A DNA stretch of 40,719 nt from Bacillota bacterium (GTDB lineage: Bacteria; Bacillota; Halanaerobiia; B1SED10-174): assembly GCA_007122335.1 (NCBI GenBank), contig SKTZ01000063.1:1-40719 (forward strand), in the 5' to 3' direction. Position 1 is the stretch's first letter, and every line of letters starts with the position of its first letter. The notes under the pieces were generated by a model. It searched no databases and had not been told where the DNA came from. It was given only the letters and a program-made list of their open reading frames with translations. Of the stretch, positions 34,298-40,719 are shown in pieces. Made by a program: the position numbers and the translations under genes.

Positions 34298-34326
34298 CCC
34301 GTCATTTGAAATGAGGGAATTTTTTC
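34298..34326 (+). terminator. terminator-like hairpin between hutH and hutU
   Basis: CCC-(G)-TCATT with AATGA-GGG, loop TGA, then AA and seven T. One bulged base. If active it would lower hutU transcription relative to hutH, or imply a separate hutU promoter, for which I found no good match. Confidence 0.5.
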
Positions 34327-34384
34327 AGTTAAAGGCTAAACCATGTAAATTAAAATCCGGGAGTTTTTAAGGAGGGGGAAGGAT

Positions 34385-36025
34385 ATGGGAAAAGAGTACA
34401 GGGCTCCAAGGGGAAAAGATAGGAGCTGTAAGGGGTGGATTCAGGAAGCTGCCCTGCGTATGCTGCTTAACAACCTTGATCCTGAAGTTGCCGAAAAACC
34501 AGAAGAACTTGTGGTTTATGGGGGGCGGGGAAAAGCAGCCCGCAACCCGGAAGCTTTGGAAAAAATAATTAAAAGTTTAAAAGAACTGGAAAACGACGAA
34601 ACTCTGCTGGTTCAATCGGGAAAACCCGTGGGGGTTTTTAAAACCCACCCGGATGCCCCCAGGGTGCTTCTGGCCAATTCTCTTCTGGTTCCCGCCTGGG
34701 CTGACTGGGAGAATTTCTGGGAACTGGAGAAAAAAGGACTTACAATGTACGGACAGATGACAGCAGGAAGCTGGATTTATATTGGAACTCAGGGAATTTT
34801 GCAGGGTACCTATGAAACATTTGCAGAGGCAGCAACCAAAACGGGGCGTAAATCCCTGGAAGGGACAATCACCCTTACTGCAGGACTGGGAGGCATGGGA
34901 GGCGCTCAGCCCCTGGCAGTAACCATGAACGGCGGAGTTGCCATTGTCGTAGAGGTTGATGAGGGACGGATTGACCGGAGAATCGCCGGCGGTTACTGTG
35001 ACCGGAAAACCGAAAACCTGGATGAAGCCCTGGAATGGGCTCAGAAGGCTGCTGCTGAAGGAAAACCTCTTTCTATAGGTCTTTTAGATAATGCTGCAAG
35101 AATTTATCCTGAACTGGTTAAAAGGAATTTCACCCCAGATTTTGTCACCGACCAGACTTCAGCCCACGATATTTTAAACGGGTACGTTCCCCTGGGTTAT
35201 TCTGTTCCAGAAGCAGACCGGTTTAGGAAAGAAAATCCCGAAGGTTATCAGGAAAAAGTACTGGATTCAATTAAAATTCACGTGGAAGCAATGCTTGAAC
35301 TACAAAAAAGAGGAGCTATTACCTTTGATTATGGTAATAATATCCGGGAACAGGCCCGCAAACGAGGAGTAGAAAATGCTTTTGATTTTCCGGGTTTTGT
35401 TCCCGCTTTTATTAGGCCCCTTTTCTGCGAGGGGAAAGGGCCTTTCCGCTGGGTTGCAATTTCTGGTGCCGAAGAAGATATTTACCGTATTGATAAAAGA
35501 ATAGAAGAAATTTTTCCTGAGGATGAACGCCTGTTGCGCTGGATTAAAATGGCCCGTGAACAGGTGAGCTTCCAGGGTTTACCCGCTAGAATTTGCTGGC
35601 TGGGTTACGGGGACCGGGCAAAGCTGGGCCTGGAGATGAACCGGATGGTTGCTAACGGCGAGTTACAGGGACCAATTGTAATTGGCCGGGACCACCTGGA
35701 CACTGGTTCGGTTGCTTCGCCCTATCGGGAAACCGAAGGCATGAAAGACGGCAGCGATGCAATTGCTGACTGGCCTATCCTCAATGCCCTTTTAAATACT
35801 GCCGGTGGAGCTTCCTGGGTCAGTGTTCACCATGGGGGTGGAGTAGGCATCGGTTATTCTCTGCATGCAGGGATGGTGATTGTCGCCGACGGAACTCCGG
35901 AAGCAGAAAAAAGACTAAAAAGAGTTCTTACCTGTGATCCGGGGACAGGAGTTGTTCGACATGCGGATGCAGGGTATGAAATAGCCATTAAAACAGCCCG
36001 GGAAAAGGGAATAAAAATACCTTAA
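34385..36025 (+). CDS. hutU: urocanate hydratase
   Basis: Second step: urocanate to 4-imidazolone-5-propionate, using tightly bound NAD. 546 residues with [10 protein letters not shown] at 166-175 (NAD binding), the conserved catalytic-region cysteine in [11 protein letters not shown], and [21 protein letters not shown] precedes the ATG. ftcD begins 15 bases after its stop. Confidence 0.97.
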   Translation: MGKEYRAPRGKDRSCKGWIQEAALRMLLNNLDPEVAEKPEELVVYGGRGKAARNPEALEKIIKSLKELENDETLLVQSGKPVGVFKTHPDAPRVLLANSLLVPAWADWENFWELEKKGLTMYGQMTAGSWIYIGTQGILQGTYETFAEAATKTGRKSLEGTITLTAGLGGMGGAQPLAVTMNGGVAIVVEVDEGRIDRRIAGGYCDRKTENLDEALEWAQKAAAEGKPLSIGLLDNAARIYPELVKRNFTPDFVTDQTSAHDILNGYVPLGYSVPEADRFRKENPEGYQEKVLDSIKIHVEAMLELQKRGAITFDYGNNIREQARKRGVENAFDFPGFVPAFIRPLFCEGKGPFRWVAISGAEEDIYRIDKRIEEIFPEDERLLRWIKMAREQVSFQGLPARICWLGYGDRAKLGLEMNRMVANGELQGPIVIGRDHLDTGSVASPYRETEGMKDGSDAIADWPILNALLNTAGGASWVSVHHGGGVGIGYSLHAGMVIVADGTPEAEKRLKRVLTCDPGTGVVRHADAGYEIAIKTAREKGIKIP

Positions 36026-36040
36026 AGGAGGTTTTTGGGG

Positions 36041-36937
36041 ATGGATAGGATAGTTGAATGTGTGCCCAATATCAGTGAAGGTAGAAATAAGGAAACTGTT
36101 GAGGCTGTAGTTGATGAAGTCAGGGGAGTTGAAGGTGTTCGCCTTCTTGACTATTCTTCTGACACCAGCCACAACCGCTCGGTTATAACTTTTGTAGGAG
36201 ACCTGGAACCGGTAAAGGAAGCAGCTTTCCGCCTGGTAAAAAAAGCCGGCGAACTAATAGATCTTGATCAGCATACAGGAGAACACCCTCGAATGGGAGC
36301 AACTGATGTCCTGCCCTTTATTCCCATTGCCGGGGTTGGGATGGAAGAATGTGTCGCAGCAGCTGAAGAAGTTGGCCGCCGTATAGGGGAAGAACTGGGA
36401 ATTCCTGTGTTCCTTTACGGGGAAGCAGCCCGGGTACCGGAGAGGAAGAACCTGGCCAAAATCCGCAAAGGCCAGTATGAAAAGTTAAAGGAAATACTCG
36501 CAACAGAACGCATCCCCGACTTTGGCCCCCAGACCATGCCCAAGATGGGAGCCACTGCAGTTGGAGCAAGAATGCCCCTGGTAGCATACAATATAAACCT
36601 TGATACCTCCCAAAAAGAAATTGCCGATAAAATTGCCCGCTGTATTCGAGGAAGCGGAGGTGGCTTCCACAACGTAAAAGCCATGGGCGTATTTCTGGAA
36701 GACCGGGGAATCGCCCAGGTTTCAATGAACCTGGAAAACTTTGAGAAGACCCCGATTTTCCGCGTGTTTGAAACCGTTAAAAGAGAAGCTCAGCGGTACG
36801 GGGTAAATGTTGTCGGCAGTGAGATAATTGGTCTTGTTCCACAAAAGGCCCTTACTGATTCTGCTGATTTTTACCTCCAGTTAGAAGAATTTACCCAGGA
36901 GCAGGTCCTGGAAAACAAGGTTTTTCGTGGTGAATAG
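36041..36937 (+). CDS. ftcD: glutamate formimidoyltransferase
   Basis: Fourth pathway step: formiminoglutamate plus tetrahydrofolate to glutamate plus 5-formimino-THF. 298 residues, N-terminal-type transferase only, with HTGEHPRMGATDVLPF (catalytic His82), ECVPNISEGRN at the start and RGSGGGFHNVKAMG later. In mammals this is fused to the cyclodeaminase; here fchA is a separate gene two positions on. ATG 36041 follows AAAGGAGG; the TTG at 36035 is a worse choice. Confidence 0.96.
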   Translation: MDRIVECVPNISEGRNKETVEAVVDEVRGVEGVRLLDYSSDTSHNRSVITFVGDLEPVKEAAFRLVKKAGELIDLDQHTGEHPRMGATDVLPFIPIAGVGMEECVAAAEEVGRRIGEELGIPVFLYGEAARVPERKNLAKIRKGQYEKLKEILATERIPDFGPQTMPKMGATAVGARMPLVAYNINLDTSQKEIADKIARCIRGSGGGFHNVKAMGVFLEDRGIAQVSMNLENFEKTPIFRVFETVKREAQRYGVNVVGSEIIGLVPQKALTDSADFYLQLEEFTQEQVLENKVFRGE

Positions 36938-36939
36938 AA

Positions 36940-38226
36940 ATGGCTGAAAGAGCTGACCTTTTAATTTTTGCCGGGAAAGTTGTCACCTCTAATGGGGCCA
37001 GTGAAAAACCCCTGTCCGGGGAAAAATTAAGCCAAATAGAAGTTATTTCCGAAGGCGCTGTAGCTGTTAAAGACGGAAAGATTGTTGCTGTTGGCCCTGA
37101 AAAAGAGGTTGGAGAAAAATTTCCCCAGGAACAGGCCCGGCGGGTAATTGAAGCCCCGGGAAAAACTTTGACTCCGGGGTTGATTGATCCCCATACCCAT
37201 ACAGTTTTTGGGGGCTCCCGGGAAGAGGAATTTGCCCTCCGCATTTCTGGAGTGCCCTACCTGGAAATCCTGAAAAAAGGAGGGGGAATACTCGATACCG
37301 TCCGGGCAACAAGAGAAACTCCTTATGAAGCACTGCTGGAAAAATCAAGAAAGCACCTGGATCGAATGCTGGGCCAGGGAACAACCACTGCTGAAGTAAA
37401 AAGCGGTTACGGGCTTGATCTGGATACCGAGATGAAGATGCTCCAGGTAATTAAACAACTCGACAGAGAACATTTTATGGACCTGGAAGCTACCTTTTTG
37501 GGGGCCCATGCTCTTCCCCCGGAGTACCGGGAAAGGCCAGACGATTTTATTGATTTTATGGCTGAAGAAGTTCTCCCCCGGGTGGCGGAGGGGAAACTGG
37601 CCAAAAACTGTGATATTTTCTGTGAAGAGGGGATTTTTGACATTGAACAATCCCGCCGCCTTCTAAGAAAAGCTCTGGAACTGGGTTTTGAAATCCGTTT
37701 CCACGCTGATGAGATGGTCAGTTTAGGTGGAGCCGAACTGGCTGCAGAACTGGGTGCAAGATCTGCAGATCACCTCCTGAAAATATCAAAAGAGGGTATG
37801 CAGGCCATGAGTGAAAAGGGAGTTGTGGCAACTCTTTTACCGGCGACCCCCTTTACTTTAATGAAAAACGAGTATGCCCCCGCGAGGGAAATTATAGATT
37901 CTGGAGTTGCTGTTGCCCTTGCTTCTGATTTTAATCCCGGGAGCTGCCCCACCCACTCCCTACCCCTGGTTATGACCCTGGCCTGTTTACAAATGAAACT
38001 AACTCCCGAAGAGGCTCTAAACGGAGTAACCATCAATGCCGCTCACAGCCTGGGCAGAGCCCAAGAGATCGGGAGTATTGAAGTGGGGAAACAGGGGGAT
38101 CTGGTCATCTGGGATGCTCCAAACCACAGATTCCTGCCCTACCATTACGGCAGTAACCTGGCTGAAACTGTAATAAAACGAGGCCGGGTGGTGGCGGAAT
38201 CTGGAAGACTCAAGGAGGGAAAATAA
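36940..38226 (+). CDS. hutI: imidazolonepropionase
   Basis: Third pathway step: hydrolysis of imidazolonepropionate to N-formiminoglutamate. Metal-dependent amidohydrolase of 428 residues; metal ligands H85 and H87 in LIDPHTHTVFGG, a histidine in FHADEM, and the Asp in ASDFNPGS. Starts two bases after the ftcD stop and shares one base with the fchA start, so all three are translationally linked. Confidence 0.97.
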   Translation: MAERADLLIFAGKVVTSNGASEKPLSGEKLSQIEVISEGAVAVKDGKIVAVGPEKEVGEKFPQEQARRVIEAPGKTLTPGLIDPHTHTVFGGSREEEFALRISGVPYLEILKKGGGILDTVRATRETPYEALLEKSRKHLDRMLGQGTTTAEVKSGYGLDLDTEMKMLQVIKQLDREHFMDLEATFLGAHALPPEYRERPDDFIDFMAEEVLPRVAEGKLAKNCDIFCEEGIFDIEQSRRLLRKALELGFEIRFHADEMVSLGGAELAAELGARSADHLLKISKEGMQAMSEKGVVATLLPATPFTLMKNEYAPAREIIDSGVAVALASDFNPGSCPTHSLPLVMTLACLQMKLTPEEALNGVTINAAHSLGRAQEIGSIEVGKQGDLVIWDAPNHRFLPYHYGSNLAETVIKRGRVVAESGRLKEGK

Positions 38227-38834
38227 TGAATATAAAGAAATTTCTTGAGGAAGTTGCAAGCGGGAACCCCACTCCCGGTGGAGGCAGTGTTGCAGCCTTC
38301 TCGGGGTCTTTAAGCTCAGCCCTGGTAAGGATGGTCAGCAATATTACACTTAAAAAAGCTGAGGGAGAGAAGAAAGAAAAATTTGAAAGTTTAGAGGAAC
38401 AAGCGCGGGTTTTGCAGAATGAATTATGGAGGCTGGTTGACCGGGATGCAAATGCTTTTAACATGGTAATGGACGCATTTAAACTTACTAAGGAAACTCC
38501 CGAAGAAAAGGAGAAAAGGAAGGCAGAAATACAGAAAGCCTTTCAAGAAGCAACTCGTGTTCCTTTTGAAACCATGGAAAAATCTCTTCAGGCCGCAAGG
38601 CTGGCCGTAACAGTGATGCGGGAAGGTAACCCCAACTGTATTACCGATGGAGCTGTGGGTTTTTTGATGGCCCATGCCTGCATTAAGGGTGCGGCTCTCA
38701 ATGTTCGCATTAATTTGGGATCAGTAAAGGACGAAGAATTTAAAGAAAAAGTTACAAAGGGGGTTGATAAGTTTTTAGAGGAGGCATTGAGATTGGAGGA
38801 TGAAGTAAACAAACTAATTGAAGAAAACATATAA
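38226..38834 (+). CDS. fchA: formimidoyltetrahydrofolate cyclodeaminase
   Basis: Converts 5-formimino-THF to 5,10-methenyl-THF plus ammonia. 202 residues, all-helical; family motifs FLEEVASGNPTPGGGSVAA at the N-terminus and DGAVGFLMAHACIKGAALNV. It overlaps the hutI stop by one base (TAATG). Links histidine breakdown to the folate pool and to fhs downstream. Confidence 0.96.
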   Translation: MNIKKFLEEVASGNPTPGGGSVAAFSGSLSSALVRMVSNITLKKAEGEKKEKFESLEEQARVLQNELWRLVDRDANAFNMVMDAFKLTKETPEEKEKRKAEIQKAFQEATRVPFETMEKSLQAARLAVTVMREGNPNCITDGAVGFLMAHACIKGAALNVRINLGSVKDEEFKEKVTKGVDKFLEEALRLEDEVNKLIEENI

Positions 38835-38852
38835 AAAGGAGGCTGATTTAAT

Positions 38853-40520
38853 TTGAAATCTGATATTCAAATTGCACAGGAAGCAAAAATGGAACATATT
38901 CAAAAGATCGCTGACAAGGTTGGCCTAAAACCTGAAGATATAGAACTGTACGGTGATTATAAAGCCAAGGTAAAATTCGAAGCAATAAAACGGTTAGAAG
39001 ATGCACCCGATGCCAAGCTTGTCCTGGTAACAGCTATTACTCCTACCCCGGCCGGTGAAGGAAAATCCACAACTACCGTGGGCCTGGGTGAGGCTTTAAA
39101 TAAGATGGGTAAAAAGACTGTCATCGCTTTGCGGGAACCTTCCCTGGGTCCCTGTTTTGGAATTAAAGGTGGAGCTGCGGGTGGCGGCTATGCCCAGGTT
39201 GTTCCCATGGAGGATATTAACCTTCACTTTACTGGAGATATGCATGCCATCAGCGCTGCCCATAACCTTTTAGCCGCGGCTCTGGATAATCATATCAAGC
39301 AGGGCAATGATCTGGGTATTGATCCTACCAGGATATCCTTCAAGCGGGTTGTTGATATGAACGACCGGGCCCTTAGGGATATAGTTATTGCTCTGGGTGG
39401 ACCGGCCAATGGGCTGCCCCGTCAGGATGGGTTTATGATAACCGTAGCTTCGGAAATAATGGCGATCCTCTGCCTTTCTCAGGACCTGGAAGACCTGAAG
39501 AACCGACTGGGGAATATTGTCGTTGGAAGTACCTTCGACCGCAAACCTGTTACTGCTAAAGAGCTGAAGGTCCACGGGGCGATGGCTGCCCTGTTAAAAG
39601 ATGCGGTCAAACCGAACCTTGTTCAAACCCTGGAAAATAACCCTGCTTTTGTGCATGGGGGTCCATTTGCGAACATAGCGCATGGTTGTAATAGTTTGAT
39701 CGCTACCAAACTTGCTCGCAAGCTCGGCGATATTACTCTTACTGAAGCTGGATTTGGTGCGGATCTTGGTGCAGAAAAATTCTTTGATATCAAGTGTCGC
39801 TTCGGCGGTTTGGATCCAGAGGCTGTGGTTTTGGTCGCCACTATTCGCGCCCTTAAGATGCACGGCGGAGTGGACAAAAAAGAACTGGAAAAAGAAAATC
39901 TACAAGCCCTGGAAGAAGGGGTCGAAAACCTGGAAAAACACATTGAAAACATCAAAAAATTTGGACTGCCCCTGGTTGTTGCAATCAACCGCTTTCCCCA
40001 TGATACTGAAAAGGAAATTGAATTAATCCGCGCACACTGTGAAAAACTTGGTGCTGAAGTGGCCCTTTCCGAGGTCTGGGCCAAGGGTGGAGAAGGTGGA
40101 ATTGAGCTTGGTGAGGCTGTCCTCCGTGCCCTGGACAAAGAATCCAATTTCAAGGTTCTCTATGAATCCGATCTTCCAATAATTGAAAAGCTGGAAAAAA
40201 TTGCAACGGAAATTTATGGAGCAGATGGTGTCGATATGCCCAAGGCTGTTGAAAACAAAATCAAGAAGTTTGAAGAACAGGGCTATGGCAACATGCCAAT
40301 CTGTGTGGCCAAGACCCAGGCTTCTCTCTCGGATGACCCAACTCTGGTGGGCCGTCCCCGCAACTACCGGGTTTCCCTCCGGGATATCAATGTTTCAGCC
40401 GGAGCAGGATTTTTGGTAGCGCTTATGGGAAGTATTATGGTTATGCCGGGCCTGCCCAAGAAGCCTGCAGCAGAAGGAATCGATGTTGATAAGGATGGAA
40501 AAATTTCAGGATTATTCTAA
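38853..40520 (+). CDS. fhs: formate-tetrahydrofolate ligase
   Basis: Interconverts formate + ATP + THF and 10-formyl-THF + ADP. 555 residues; P-loop region [13 protein letters not shown] (about 63-75), [11 protein letters not shown], and [23 protein letters not shown] nearby. TTG start 38853 with AAAAGGAGG upstream, 18 bases after fchA. In this operon it most plausibly runs towards formate and ATP, taking the carbon released from histidine after FolD (not in the window) makes 10-formyl-THF. A biosynthetic or acetogenic role is equally compatible with the enzyme. Confidence 0.97.
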   Translation: MKSDIQIAQEAKMEHIQKIADKVGLKPEDIELYGDYKAKVKFEAIKRLEDAPDAKLVLVTAITPTPAGEGKSTTTVGLGEALNKMGKKTVIALREPSLGPCFGIKGGAAGGGYAQVVPMEDINLHFTGDMHAISAAHNLLAAALDNHIKQGNDLGIDPTRISFKRVVDMNDRALRDIVIALGGPANGLPRQDGFMITVASEIMAILCLSQDLEDLKNRLGNIVVGSTFDRKPVTAKELKVHGAMAALLKDAVKPNLVQTLENNPAFVHGGPFANIAHGCNSLIATKLARKLGDITLTEAGFGADLGAEKFFDIKCRFGGLDPEAVVLVATIRALKMHGGVDKKELEKENLQALEEGVENLEKHIENIKKFGLPLVVAINRFPHDTEKEIELIRAHCEKLGAEVALSEVWAKGGEGGIELGEAVLRALDKESNFKVLYESDLPIIEKLEKIATEIYGADGVDMPKAVENKIKKFEEQGYGNMPICVAKTQASLSDDPTLVGRPRNYRVSLRDINVSAGAGFLVALMGSIMVMPGLPKKPAAEGIDVDKDGKISGLF

Positions 40521-40532
40521 AAGAAGCCAAAA

Positions 40533-40564
40533 ATGCCGCCGGGGTTTTTCCGGCGGTTTTTTTT
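40533..40564 (+). terminator. intrinsic terminator of the hut/fhs operon
   Basis: CCGCCGG with CCGGCGG, seven-base loop GGTTTTT, followed by eight T. Confidence 0.92.
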
Positions 40565-40625
40565 GCCCTGGAAACAAAAAATAATAAGAAAACTGGAGTA
40601 AATAGTGATTTAGTTGTAATTTGTC

Positions 40626-40654
40626 TTGCTAACAATGGTAGTAAATGTTAAAAT
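40626..40654 (+). promoter_or_regulatory. promoter of a gene beyond the window end
   Basis: TTGCTA (40626-40631), 17 bases, TAAAAT (40649-40654). Confidence 0.6.
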
Positions 40655-40719
40655 GAAGGCGCAGGCGGCATCTTTTTGGAGCCGCACTGAATTTGCCGAT
40701 AAAAATTGGTTTCGCTTGG
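40655..40719 (+). other. start of a GC-richer leader cut by the window edge
   Basis: After an AT-rich promoter the sequence becomes GC-richer and holds a small stem GCGGC (40667-40671) with GCCGC. It may be a structured leader or RNA gene; no known riboswitch core was recognised in the 65 visible bases. Confidence 0.35.

Overview
The window reads as a chromosomal segment of an anaerobic Clostridia-type Firmicute. The evidence is low-to-moderate GC DNA with near-consensus sigma-A promoters, strong AGGAGG ribosome sites, frequent TTG/GTG starts, and a divIC - S1 protein - tRNA-Met - tilS - hpt - ftsH order that matches the Bacillus/Clostridium core. SelB, a B12 importer, the Fe-S/NifX cluster and the formate-THF ligase fit an anaerobe. 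One small secreted protein looks like an outer-membrane beta-barrel, which leaves open a diderm Firmicute; the species cannot be named from sequence alone.

Region by region. 1-9 kb (signalling and membrane): a 5'-truncated GAF-PAS-GGDEF-HD-GYP c-di-GMP protein, a DUF4282 membrane protein, an acidic secreted protein, an MscS channel, and a two-component pair whose kinase is a tandem duplication with a degenerate second kinase half. 9-11.6 kb: a secreted protein of unknown function, then a broken lipoprotein gene that can be rebuilt across two homopolymer frameshifts and one stop. 11.7-15.3 kb, minus strand: one operon of two NifX-like proteins, a DUF5320 protein, a fused double MinD/Mrp ATPase carrying four 4Fe-4S motifs, and a DUF134 regulator. 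It is driven by a perfect consensus promoter lying inside an inverted repeat. 15.4-18.1 kb: lgt, the barrel-like protein, tRNA-Tyr, tRNA-Gly and a 2-hydroxyacid dehydrogenase. 18.2-24.2 kb: a cobalamin riboswitch controlling btuF-btuC-btuD-cobO, followed by selB. 24.3-32.6 kb: divIC, S1 protein, DUF501, ppx/gppA, a minus-strand CofE-like ligase with an inserted domain, initiator and elongator tRNA-Met, tilS, hpt, ftsH. 32.6-40.6 kb: hutH-hutU-ftcD-hutI-fchA-fhs. After the last terminator the window ends in a new promoter and leader.

How the genes work together. The hut block is a complete histidine-to-glutamate route. The formimino carbon passes to tetrahydrofolate (FtcD, FchA) and can be released as formate by Fhs, with ATP formation when Fhs runs in reverse. 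The riboswitch operon imports cobalamin and adenosylates it. The minus-strand operon is a metal or Fe-S handling unit of unknown client.

Most promising for new biology: the fused four-cluster ATPase operon with its operator-embedded promoter, the duplicated kinase/pseudokinase, and the CofE-like ligase with an inserted domain. No CRISPR array, insertion sequence, prophage or restriction system was seen.
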